In this document: positions 7,501 through 14,458 of the stretch, piece by piece
Layout: each line of letters begins with the position of its first letter
Position numbering within the stretch: position 1 is the stretch's first letter
NCBI GenBank assembly: GCA_963589235.1
Contig: CAVAJX010000110.1
Span: forward strand, 1 to 22,965
Direction: 5' to 3'
Length of the DNA stretch: 22,965 nucleotides
Origin: CAG-877 sp963589235
GTDB lineage: Bacteria; Bacillota_I; Bacilli_A; RF39; UBA660
Translations under genes and position numbers: made by a program
Notes under the pieces: model-generated
Databases searched by the model: none
What the model was told of the DNA's origin: nothing
Seen by the model: only the letters and a program-made list of their open reading frames with translations

Positions 7501-8619
7501 ATGACTGATGCTGATGTTAAAATTGATGTTGAAGATTTAAAAAATGATTCTTTTATGAATCATCTTAATTCTACCTTGTCTGTAAAAAGAGATTATGAAT
7601 TACATGAATATGATTATTATTGGCTTGAAATTATAGAAGATGTTTTACCTTATATAGATAATATTTTACGTAATCCAAAAAGATTTATCGTTAATGAAGA
7701 GGATATTGTTAAAGTTGAATTGTCTAAAAAAATAACAGTTGAAAGTGTTATACATTTAACACAACACACTAATTATATACAAGATTATAATAAAAAAACT
7801 GGTGATGTTAAACCTACTAAAGTCTTAAATATTAATAAAGAGGAAAGTTTGGATACTTATGAAAATAGATTTATTTATACTTTAATTAATAATTTAAGGT
7901 CATTTTTTGAACAAAGGGTTGAAATGACTGGAGCAAATTCTACTTATAAAGATATTAAAGATATTAAATATGAAGGTAATTCTAAGGTTGGAAATGAAGA
8001 AATTAATTTTTCATTAATTATTAATTCTACTAATAAGAATACTAAAGAAGTAAATAATGATAGTGATTTATCTTATAATGAAAGACTTGCGAAGGTTAAA
8101 GTACAATTAGATGGTTTCTTTGGTACTGAATTGATGACAACACTTAATAAACTTCATGTTGAAAAAGTACGTTCGCCAATTAGAAAGACTAATGTAATTT
8201 TAAAGAATCCAAATTTTAGAAAAGCAGAAGAGTTATGGAATTATATACAGACTTATGTTAATAAAGATAAAAATGAAGTTGATAAGAAAAATTACTTTGA
8301 TGAAGGTGATTTAAAGGATGAATATAATCAAGCTATTTTGATGACTTATATTGCGAATAAATCATTAAATGATGATGATAAAAAGTTGGATGAAGTATCT
8401 ATGCTTACTAATGTAATTGATAGACTTATTTCTAACTTATTAGATTCAGATGATGAGTTGACTGAGGATGAGTTGAAAGATGTGTTTATTAAACAGATAA
8501 AAAAGACTAAGTTAAATAATAATAATAAGAGAAAAGTTATTTTGAAAATATTTAAAGATAGAATGGATAAGGATAAGAAAAAATTATTTGATGATTTTTC
8601 ATTATTAGAAAGGGTATAA
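7501..8619 (+). CDS. DUF2357/McrC-like partner protein without a visible nuclease domain
   Basis: This 372-residue soluble protein has a segment at 119-140 beginning TYENRFIYTLINNLRSF, and another at 224-249 containing RSPIRKTNVILKNPNFRKA. Both resemble the DUF2357 domain of McrC-like proteins, which pair with McrB-type AAA+ ATPases. McrC relatives usually continue into a PD-(D/E)xK nuclease. Here the last 120 residues are charged and helical, with no D...ExK pattern that I can find. The start is ATG 7501 after GGAGGT (7485-7490). It lies 16 nt after the ATPase gene and 1 nt before the SipW gene, so all belong to one operon. McrC stimulates McrB hydrolysis and bridges the hexamer; a similar regulator or adaptor role is inferred. 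Assignment to DUF2357 is from motif memory. Confidence 0.7.
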   Translation: MTDADVKIDVEDLKNDSFMNHLNSTLSVKRDYELHEYDYYWLEIIEDVLPYIDNILRNPKRFIVNEEDIVKVELSKKITVESVIHLTQHTNYIQDYNKKTGDVKPTKVLNINKEESLDTYENRFIYTLINNLRSFFEQRVEMTGANSTYKDIKDIKYEGNSKVGNEEINFSLIINSTNKNTKEVNNDSDLSYNERLAKVKVQLDGFFGTELMTTLNKLHVEKVRSPIRKTNVILKNPNFRKAEELWNYIQTYVNKDKNEVDKKNYFDEGDLKDEYNQAILMTYIANKSLNDDDKKLDEVSMLTNVIDRLISNLLDSDDELTEDELKDVFIKQIKKTKLNNNNKRKVILKIFKDRMDKDKKKLFDDFSLLERV

Positions 8620-8620
8620 T

Positions 8621-9256
8621 ATGCAGAAACTACTTGAAAATAAAGCTTTTAAAATTATATATGGTATTATTAAGACTTTTGTATTTATATTTTTAGTAAT
8701 TTATTTGTTATTTGTTATAGTACAAAGAATTACTAATAATTCTAGTATTTTAGGTTATAGAATGTTTACAGTTGCGACTGGTTCAATGGAACCTGTATAT
8801 AATGTTAATGATGTTATACTTGTTAAGGAAACTGATCCTAGTACTTTAAGGGTAGGGGATGATATTGCTTATTTAGGTAATAGAGATGCTGTTAAAGGAT
8901 TAATTGTTACCCATAGAATTGTTAAAATAGAGACTTTAGATGATAATAAAGTTCATTATACTTTAAAAGGCGTTAATAATAAGTATGAAGATCCTAGTAT
9001 TACCGAGGATCAGATTTTAGGAAAAGTACTAGGTAAAGTTTATGTAGTTAATTTTATTAATCATGTAGTTAAAAATATATATGGATTTTTCTTCTTAGTA
9101 TTCTGTCCTTTAGTTTTAGTTATATTTTTAGAGATTGCTGATACTATAATAGACGCTAAAGTTGAAAGAAATGAATTACGTTTAATTGAAAAAGAAGATA
9201 AGAAGAAAAAAGATAAAGGTGTTGAGGAGACAAGTGAAGAAGAGGACATTATCTAA
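8621..9256 (+). CDS. sipW: SipW-type (ER-like) signal peptidase I, apparently intact
   Basis: This 211-residue protein has an N-terminal membrane helix (about 15-35), a catalytic domain and a second helix (about 153-173) before a charged cytoplasmic tail. The catalytic serine is Ser55 in VATGSMEPVY, and the histidine that replaces the usual lysine in ER/SipW-type enzymes is His98 in IVTHRIV. In the third motif the usual GDAN reads GVNN, followed by KYEDP; Asp124 there may supply the acid. SipW enzymes process TasA/CalY-type precursors outside the membrane. At least five such precursors are in this window, one of them in the next gene. The start codon lies 1 nt after the previous stop, with AAAGGG upstream inside that gene. 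The tail overlaps the start of the next gene by 23 nt. Confidence 0.88.
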   Translation: MQKLLENKAFKIIYGIIKTFVFIFLVIYLLFVIVQRITNNSSILGYRMFTVATGSMEPVYNVNDVILVKETDPSTLRVGDDIAYLGNRDAVKGLIVTHRIVKIETLDDNKVHYTLKGVNNKYEDPSITEDQILGKVLGKVYVVNFINHVVKNIYGFFFLVFCPLVLVIFLEIADTIIDAKVERNELRLIEKEDKKKKDKGVEETSEEEDII

Positions 9257-10007
9257 AAGAAATGTTAGTAAAGTTTATAATTCTTTGCAAAAACAAAGAA
9301 AAAGTTTGAAGAGACGTAGTATCTTTTTGGCTTTATTTGTATTGGGTGTTAATGCTTATGCTTGGTTTGTATTTATATCTAGTGCTAATGTTAATGTTAG
9401 AGCTAATGTTGTTTCATGGGATGTTAATTTTTTAGATGAAAATACTGATGTTAAAGATTTAGAAATAATTACTACTGATTTATATCCTGGTATGGAAACA
9501 TTTACTAAAACAATTACAATAAGAAATAAGAGTGATTTAAAAGCTAAGTTTGAAGCAGATATAAATAGTATTAAAATGCTTGGTATTGAAGTTTCTAATT
9601 CAGATGATACTTATTTGGAAAAAGTTGATTATTTAAAAAATACTTATCCTTTTATCGTTAATATTACTTATCCTAAAGATACGTTAGATGAAAATGATTC
9701 AATGGATTTTGTTATTACTATTGATTGGCCTTATGAAAAGACAGATGATTTAGCTAGAGAATATTATAAGTTGACCAATGAGTACAGTTATGATTCTTCA
9801 GTTATTTATTATAAGTTAGATAATAATAATTATGTTGATGCTGGAATTACTTCTGATACTTTTAGTGCTAGTAAATTAAATCTTTATTTAGAAAAAGATG
9901 ATGCTGATAGTTATTTAGGATATAGTTGTAAGAATTATAAAGAAAATTCTGGAGACAGTTGTTTAAAGTTCCATTTAAAATTAACGGTTACACAAATTAA
10001 TGAGTAA
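9234..10007 (+). CDS. TasA/camelysin-like surface protein 4, coupled to SipW
   Basis: This 257-residue protein has a long basic cytoplasmic leader (1-30), a hydrophobic segment (about 29-48) and the SipW-type motif NAYAWF. The beta-rich part that follows (VSWDVNF, DLYPGMETFTKTITIRN, KFEADINSI) is the standard TasA/CalY strand pattern: a SWDV/KWNI strand, a PG turn and a strand. Near the C terminus are CKNYKENSGDSC and a final strand LKFHLKLTVTQINE. GTG 9234 is chosen as the start because it follows GAGGAG (9224-9229) by 4 nt; no in-frame ATG gives a usable ribosome binding site. The gene starts 23 nt inside sipW, implying translational coupling of peptidase and substrate. It ends the operon at a bidirectional terminator. 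Confidence 0.78.
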   Translation: MKKRTLSKRNVSKVYNSLQKQRKSLKRRSIFLALFVLGVNAYAWFVFISSANVNVRANVVSWDVNFLDENTDVKDLEIITTDLYPGMETFTKTITIRNKSDLKAKFEADINSIKMLGIEVSNSDDTYLEKVDYLKNTYPFIVNITYPKDTLDENDSMDFVITIDWPYEKTDDLAREYYKLTNEYSYDSSVIYYKLDNNNYVDAGITSDTFSASKLNLYLEKDDADSYLGYSCKNYKENSGDSCLKFHLKLTVTQINE

Positions 10008-10008
10008 A

Positions 10009-10040
10009 AAAATAAGTGCTTTTAGTTAAGCACTTTTCTT
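10009..10040. terminator. Bidirectional terminator between convergent TasA-like genes
   Basis: AAGTGCTT (10014-10021) pairs with AAGCACTT (10028-10035) around a 6-nt loop. An A-run lies on the left and a T-rich run on the right, so it can stop transcription from both sides. The stop codon and last codons of the reverse-strand gene lie within the hairpin. Confidence 0.75.
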
Positions 10041-10631
10041 TTGGGAAAATCTTATATTTGCTGAGATAACAGCTTTGGATGTTTCATCTATTCCTACTTC
10101 TGTATCGGCAGTATTATCCATGTTATTATCTTCTTCGTCATACCATTCAAAGTATAATCTTATTTTTGTTTCACTTGTATTATGGGTTATTTCTCCTGTA
10201 ATAGCTTGATTTGAAGTTATGTCTGTTTCTGTTGAGCTATCTGTTGGATTTAGTATATATCCTGTAGTTCTTAAATCTGTTATTTTATTTTCTTCACCTA
10301 TGGAAATATTAAGTTCATAGGTGAAATCTACATCAACATTAGTAGCGTCTATAATAATATCACAGTATCCTTTAGAGCCTGGAGCGATTACTGAGTCATT
10401 TGTGTATTCATTTCCTTCAAATACTGGGACAATATTATTTGTTAAGACACTTTTATTCGCAACATCTTCATCATTTATTTTAATATTCCATTTGGCTATT
10501 TGTAAATCAACATTACCAGTTACTTGTTTACGATACTTAGCTAAAGATGTTTGAAATAGATATATAAATGAGAAAGATACAATAAATATAAACACTAATA
10601 TAAAACGAATATCTTTATTCATATTTTTCAT
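10026..10631 (-). CDS. TasA/camelysin-like surface protein 5 (reverse strand)
   Basis: This 201-residue protein has a hydrophobic segment (about 9-27) followed by TSLAKYRKQV, a SipW-type signal junction. The mature domain has QIAKWNIKINDED, a PGSKGYCDIIID strand, a YFEWYDEEDN turn near the end and a final strand ANIRFSQ. It is clearly a paralogue of the gene at 2633-3244, which has KIAKWNIKVDG and PGSNGKATVKID in the same order. The start ATG follows GGTGAT on the minus strand. It has its own promoter, divergent from the next gene, and shares a terminator with the SipW operon. It is therefore probably expressed separately from the operon whose peptidase would process it. Confidence 0.78.
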   Translation of the reverse strand: MKNMNKDIRFILVFIFIVSFSFIYLFQTSLAKYRKQVTGNVDLQIAKWNIKINDEDVANKSVLTNNIVPVFEGNEYTNDSVIAPGSKGYCDIIIDATNVDVDFTYELNISIGEENKITDLRTTGYILNPTDSSTETDITSNQAITGEITHNTSETKIRLYFEWYDEEDNNMDNTADTEVGIDETSKAVISANIRFSQKKSA

Positions 10632-10646
10632 ACTATCACCATTTTA

Positions 10647-10674
10647 ATTTTATCATAAACAAGCTAATTGTCAA
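10647..10674 (-). promoter_or_regulatory. Divergent promoter, minus-strand arm
   Basis: On the minus strand a perfect TTGACA (10674-10669) is followed after 16 nt by TAAAAT (10652-10647) with TGA before it. It drives the reverse-strand TasA-like gene. Confidence 0.65.
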
Positions 10675-10695
10675 ATAAAGAAAATGTGATATTAT
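10668..10695 (+). promoter_or_regulatory. Divergent promoter, plus-strand arm
   Basis: TTGTCA (10668-10673), a 16-nt spacer and TATTAT (10690-10695) preceded by TGA. The -35 shares five bases with the minus-strand -35. Confidence 0.55.
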
Positions 10696-10711
10696 ATTAT
10701 TGGGTGATTTT

Positions 10712-11029
10712 ATGGAATTAGAAAATCAATATAAATTATTAGTATTAGGTTACTATGGTATGATGTATTTAGATGATTATGATTTAAAAGTGTATATATT
10801 AAAAGATATAGAAGAATATATTAAGAGCTTTATACAAAATAATCCGATTAAAGATTTTGATTATAAAGAAATGGCTTTAAAATATGAGAGTGAAAGTAGT
10901 AAAAAGACTAAGTTACAAGATACATTAATTGTTTTATATAAGATTAAAGCTCCTATGGAAGCAATATTAATTGCAAAGAGGCATTTAAAAGAAGAGGAAG
11001 ATAAAGAAAAAAGAAAAAGAGATTTGTGA
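10712..11029 (+). CDS. Small helical cytoplasmic protein of unknown function
   Basis: This 105-residue protein has no membrane helix. It is predicted helical, with a Tyr-rich N terminus (KLLVLGYYGMMYLDDYDLK) and a strongly basic/acidic C-terminal helix (HLKEEEDKEKRKRDL). ATG 10712 is chosen because GGGTG (10702-10706) sits 5 nt upstream; an upstream in-frame TTG at 10700 overlaps that site. It is monocistronic, with its own promoter and a strong hairpin that begins inside its last codons. I do not recognise the family. Confidence 0.65.
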   Translation: MELENQYKLLVLGYYGMMYLDDYDLKVYILKDIEEYIKSFIQNNPIKDFDYKEMALKYESESSKKTKLQDTLIVLYKIKAPMEAILIAKRHLKEEEDKEKRKRDL

Positions 11030-11056
11030 AATTTGTTTTTACAAATCTCTTTGTTT
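11016..11056 (+). terminator. Hairpin overlapping the end of the small helical gene
   Basis: A perfect 12-bp stem, AAAGAGATTTGT (11016-11027) with ACAAATCTCTTT (11041-11052), encloses a 13-nt loop. The T-run afterwards is short (TTTGTTTA). The stop codon TGA straddles the end of the left arm. Confidence 0.7.
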
Positions 11057-11066
11057 ATACTATAAT
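11038..11066 (+). promoter_or_regulatory. Promoter of the membrane protein at 11091, inside the preceding terminator
   Basis: TTTACA (11038-11043), 17 nt and a perfect TATAAT (11061-11066). The -35 box covers the loop and right arm of the upstream hairpin. Confidence 0.6.
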
Positions 11067-11090
11067 AAATGGTATTTAGAGGTGGTTTAG

Positions 11091-11939
11091 GTGAATATTT
11101 TGATTTGGATTATTTATTTTATACTTGGATTATTAATGTTTTATGGTGTTAATTATTGTAGAAGAAAGTATTCTTTAAGTAGAGTACAAAGTATAATTTT
11201 TTCAATACTTATAATTCTTGTAGTTTCTGGTATTACTTTAAGATTTGGGTGGACAAAGTTTACTGAAAATATTTTTCTTGTTTTAGTTTTTAAATTTTTA
11301 ACTGGATTGGTATATTCTGAATATTATTTAGAAGAAGATGTTTTTAAGAGTAAAGAAAATTTATATTTATTATGTGAAGTTATTTTAGGTTTTATAATTA
11401 ATCAAGAACTTATTAATAAAGTTAATGATGTATTTTTATCAGGTAATGATTTAAAATTAATTATCTGGGTATTCATGATATTATTTATTTATAAGTTTTT
11501 TAAGAATACTGATGTTAAAAATGTTATTGAGGTAGATGAGAGAGTTATATCAAAAGAAAAGATTATTATGAATTATGCTAAGTTTAAAATTAAGTTTGGT
11601 GATGAAATTATTTTAAAAGAGTCTAATTTAAAACTTATAATTTATAGTATTATGATACTTAGTGATTTTAAAAGAAATAAAATTTTACGTAAGATAGATA
11701 ATTTAGTTTTTAAGTTGAGTTTAAAACCTAGAAAGTTAAGTATTATGCAGATTTATTCTAACAAATTTATTACTGATTATGATGGAATTGAATTAGTATG
11801 TAAAAAAATTGGTAAGATTTCGGAAAAGAGTAAAATAAGTAAGAATTCTTATAAAGAAATTTTTAAATCTTATGATAAGAATAATTGTGATACTTTGAAT
11901 TATATATATGAAGAGTTAAATAAGTTTTGCAATTTATAA
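11091..11939 (+). CDS. Multispanning membrane protein of unknown function
   Basis: The 282-residue product has about four or five hydrophobic helices in its first 145 residues (about 2-22, 33-50, 58-76, 90-106 and 122-140). A basic, probably cytoplasmic C-terminal half follows, rich in Lys and Ile. The start is GTG 11091, 5 nt after AGAGGTGG (11078-11085). It has its own promoter embedded in the terminator before it and no obvious hairpin after it. No catalytic motif is visible and I do not recognise a family. Confidence 0.7.
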   Translation: MNILIWIIYFILGLLMFYGVNYCRRKYSLSRVQSIIFSILIILVVSGITLRFGWTKFTENIFLVLVFKFLTGLVYSEYYLEEDVFKSKENLYLLCEVILGFIINQELINKVNDVFLSGNDLKLIIWVFMILFIYKFFKNTDVKNVIEVDERVISKEKIIMNYAKFKIKFGDEIILKESNLKLIIYSIMILSDFKRNKILRKIDNLVFKLSLKPRKLSIMQIYSNKFITDYDGIELVCKKIGKISEKSKISKNSYKEIFKSYDKNNCDTLNYIYEELNKFCNL

Positions 11940-11947
11940 TTAGTTTC

Positions 11948-11976
11948 TTTTCAAAATGTTTAAATTATGGTATATT
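11948..11976 (+). promoter_or_regulatory. Promoter of the lipoprotein/methyltransferase/pseudouridine synthase operon
   Basis: TTTTCA (11948-11953), a 17-nt spacer and TATATT (11971-11976) preceded by TGG. Confidence 0.5.
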
Positions 11977-12001
11977 TTTACTGTAAGGTAGGTTATGTGT
12001 G

Positions 12002-12832
12002 ATGAAAAAGAAGTCTTTGTTATTACTGGTTATAATTTGTATATGCTGTTTTATGTGTACTGGATGTAATGGAAGTATAACTAGAGGTATTAGACATGCT
12101 GGGTTTACATTATCTGATTCAGAATTTGTATGTAGTTTGTTAGTTTCTAATGATGCAAATTATTCTGAAAAAATTAAATATATTACTACTAATAAAGCAA
12201 TTACTGAATCTGGAAAAGTATATGATATATCATTAGGACAATATTATTCTAATGAACAGAATTGTAAAGAATCTAATTTTACGAAAAAGGTAGATGCAAT
12301 AATTGATGGTAATGTTGTTAAGGCAGATGGTAATTATTATTATTTGAATTCTAGTGATAGCTCAAGTAATGATGAATATCCTAAGGTTACTGAAAATGAT
12401 CAAGCATATAGCATTTATGATATTTTATTTTCTGATTCTACTATAGAAAAGGTAGTTACAGTGGATAGTAATGCAGGAATTTATTTTGCTTTAAAAAGTG
12501 ATGGTAATATATATAAATTAATTATTACTAGAAGTGATTCTAGGTCTCCATATACATTATCTAGTAGTGAAATTGTATACAGTAAGGGAGTCTATGGTAA
12601 AATTATTGATTTTAATTTTGATTCTAATAATACAACTACTTATATTTATACAGAGAATAATATTTATAGGATGCTTAAAACAAATAAAGATGAATGTGAT
12701 AAATATGCTGATGTTGAGTGCAAATATGAATTAAAAGAAGATTCTGATTTGATGAAGTATGAAGATTATATTTTGGGATATAATGGACAGACTTTAATTA
12801 CTACATATGGTAAAGTATTTACTGTTAGTTAG
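12002..12832 (+). CDS. Putative lipoprotein of unknown function
   Basis: This 276-residue protein has a basic start, a hydrophobic signal segment unusually rich in cysteine and a lipobox-like MCTGC with Cys22 as the likely lipidated residue; Cys at -3 is atypical, so lipidation is probable but not certain. The mature part is beta-rich with short repeats such as YFALKSDGNIYKLI and YIYTENNIYRMLK, reminiscent of propeller or RCC1-like blades, and holds several paired cysteines (NCKES, ECDKYADVECKY). ATG 12002 follows AAGGTAGG (11985-11992) by 9 nt; GTG 11999 is an alternative. It is the first gene of an operon with the methyltransferase and pseudouridine synthase, though no functional link is evident. 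Confidence 0.68.
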   Translation: MKKKSLLLLVIICICCFMCTGCNGSITRGIRHAGFTLSDSEFVCSLLVSNDANYSEKIKYITTNKAITESGKVYDISLGQYYSNEQNCKESNFTKKVDAIIDGNVVKADGNYYYLNSSDSSSNDEYPKVTENDQAYSIYDILFSDSTIEKVVTVDSNAGIYFALKSDGNIYKLIITRSDSRSPYTLSSSEIVYSKGVYGKIIDFNFDSNNTTTYIYTENNIYRMLKTNKDECDKYADVECKYELKEDSDLMKYEDYILGYNGQTLITTYGKVFTVS

Positions 12833-12846
12833 AAAAGGGTGATGAG

Positions 12847-13719
12847 ATGTTACTTGCAAATGAATGGAAAGATTATGAACTTATAGATGCTTCCTCTGGA
12901 CAGAAATTGGAACGATGGGGAAAAGTTTGTTTACTTAGACCTGATCCAATGGTTGTTTGGGATAATGGTGATTTATTAGAAAAGTATCATGGAAAAATAG
13001 ACGCTGTATATTATAGAAATAATAAAGGCGGAGGTCATTGGGATAATCTTCGTAATGTTCCTGGTGGTTGGAAGATAAATTATAAAAATTTGACTTTTAA
13101 TATAAAACAGATGGGCTTTAAACATACTGGTTTATTTCCTGAACAAGCTGTTAATTGGGAATTTATGATGGATAAGATTAAGAAGTCTAATCGTAAGATA
13201 AGGGTTCTTAATTTATTTGCTTATACAGGTGGAGCTAGTGTTTGCTGTGTAGCTGCAGGTGCTCATGTTACACATGTTGATTCTTCACGTGGAATGGTTG
13301 ACTGGTGTAAGGAAAATATTAGTTCTTCTAATTTACCAAGTAATGAAATTAGATATATAGTTGATGATGTTGTTAAATTTGTACAAAGAGAGATTAGAAG
13401 AGGTAATCATTATGACGCTATTGTTATGGATCCACCTAGTTATGGTAGAGGTACAAATGGAGAAGTCTGGGATATTGAAAAGAATTTAAATTACTTGGTT
13501 AAATTATGTTGTGAAGTTCTTTCTGATGAACCTTTGTTTTTCTTAATTAATTCTTATACAACTGGATTATCTTCTACTGTACTTTCTAATATTTTAAGTT
13601 TAACTGTTAATGAGAAGTTTAAAGGTAAGATAACATCGGGTGAAGTTGGTATACCAGTTAAGAATAGTGATTTAGTACTACCTTGTGGTATTTATGGAAG
13701 ATGGGAAAGTAATGAGTAA
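12847..13719 (+). CDS. Class I SAM-dependent (rRNA-type) methyltransferase
   Basis: This 290-residue protein matches the COG1092/PF10672-type RNA methyltransferases. Motif I, binding the adenosylmethionine, is VLNLFAYTGGAS (120-131). An acidic loop HVDSSRGMVDW follows, and the catalytic-site motif is DPPSYGRG (195-202). A GLFPEQAVNWEFM segment (95-107) precedes the Rossmann fold, as in this family. The N-terminal 85 residues are short for RlmI and contain no obvious PUA domain, so the exact target (23S rRNA cytosine or other) cannot be named. The start follows AAGGGTG. The last 8 nt overlap the next gene (ATGAGTAA), so the two RNA-modification enzymes are translationally coupled. Confidence 0.85.
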   Translation: MLLANEWKDYELIDASSGQKLERWGKVCLLRPDPMVVWDNGDLLEKYHGKIDAVYYRNNKGGGHWDNLRNVPGGWKINYKNLTFNIKQMGFKHTGLFPEQAVNWEFMMDKIKKSNRKIRVLNLFAYTGGASVCCVAAGAHVTHVDSSRGMVDWCKENISSSNLPSNEIRYIVDDVVKFVQREIRRGNHYDAIVMDPPSYGRGTNGEVWDIEKNLNYLVKLCCEVLSDEPLFFLINSYTTGLSSTVLSNILSLTVNEKFKGKITSGEVGIPVKNSDLVLPCGIYGRWESNE

Positions 13720-14371
13720 GCTTAATGTTTTGTATGAAGATAATCATATAATTGTTGTTGAAAAGCCAGCTAATGTATTAAGTCAAGGAGATGCAACCGG
13801 TAACTTGGATTTACTTACTATGGTAAAACAATATGTAAAAGTAAAATATAATAAACCTGGGAATGTTTATATTGGTTTAGTTCATAGATTAGATAGGCCG
13901 GTTGGTGGAATTATGGTTTTTGCTAGAAGTTCTAAAGCGGCTGCTAGACTTAATAAGGAACAATTGGAACATGGTTTTAAGAAAAATTATCTAGCTGTAA
14001 TTGATGGTTTTATGGATGAGAAAAATGGTAGACTTGTTGATAAATTGAAGAAGTTAGATAATGGTAATACGATAGTGTCAAATGATGGTAAAAAAGCTAT
14101 TTTAGATTATGAAGTTTTAAGTGAAAATCATGAAACAAATCATAGTTTAGTGTCAATTAGACTGTTAACTGGTAGACACCATCAAATACGAGTTCAATTT
14201 GCTAGTAGAGGTCATCATTTATGTGGCGATCAACGTTATGGGCCTTTAAATAACAAGCAATTGGCTTTGTTTGCTAATGAACTTGAGTTTACACATCCAG
14301 TGTCTAAGGAAAGAATGAAGTTTAAACTAGAAAAACCGAACTATTCATACTGGACAGAATTTACATTGTAA
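13712..14371 (+). CDS. RluA-family pseudouridine synthase
   Basis: This 219-residue enzyme isomerises uridine in RNA to pseudouridine. The catalytic motif is GLVHRLDRPVGGIMVFAR with the nucleophile Asp61. The usual RluA second motif appears as LLTGRHHQIRVQFASRGHHL, followed by GDQRYG. No S4 domain is present, so it is a short, single-domain member. ATG 13712 is used because it overlaps the preceding stop and has GGGAAAG upstream; the more upstream ATG codons lie within the methyltransferase gene. A strong terminator follows. Whether the target is 23S rRNA or tRNA cannot be told from sequence. Confidence 0.9.
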   Translation: MSKLNVLYEDNHIIVVEKPANVLSQGDATGNLDLLTMVKQYVKVKYNKPGNVYIGLVHRLDRPVGGIMVFARSSKAAARLNKEQLEHGFKKNYLAVIDGFMDEKNGRLVDKLKKLDNGNTIVSNDGKKAILDYEVLSENHETNHSLVSIRLLTGRHHQIRVQFASRGHHLCGDQRYGPLNNKQLALFANELEFTHPVSKERMKFKLEKPNYSYWTEFTL

Positions 14372-14388
14372 AAAAGTGTATATAAAAT

Positions 14389-14417
14389 AAAAAGTTTGCA
14401 TTTGTAAACTTTTTTTG
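14389..14417 (+). terminator. Rho-independent terminator after the pseudouridine synthase
   Basis: AAAAAGTTTGC (14389-14399) pairs with GTAAACTTTTT (14404-14414) around an ATTT loop, followed by more T residues. Confidence 0.85.
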
Positions 14418-14458
14418 TTATCATATTTATAGATTAGAATAAAGGGAGTTAGATACTT

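Noticed and set aside
5946..8619. Type IV restriction (McrBC) system
   Set aside because: The ATPase has a membrane anchor in place of a DNA-binding domain, the GTP-type MNxxNR signature is absent and no PD-(D/E)xK motif is visible in the partner; the genes lie in a SipW operon with no other defence genes.
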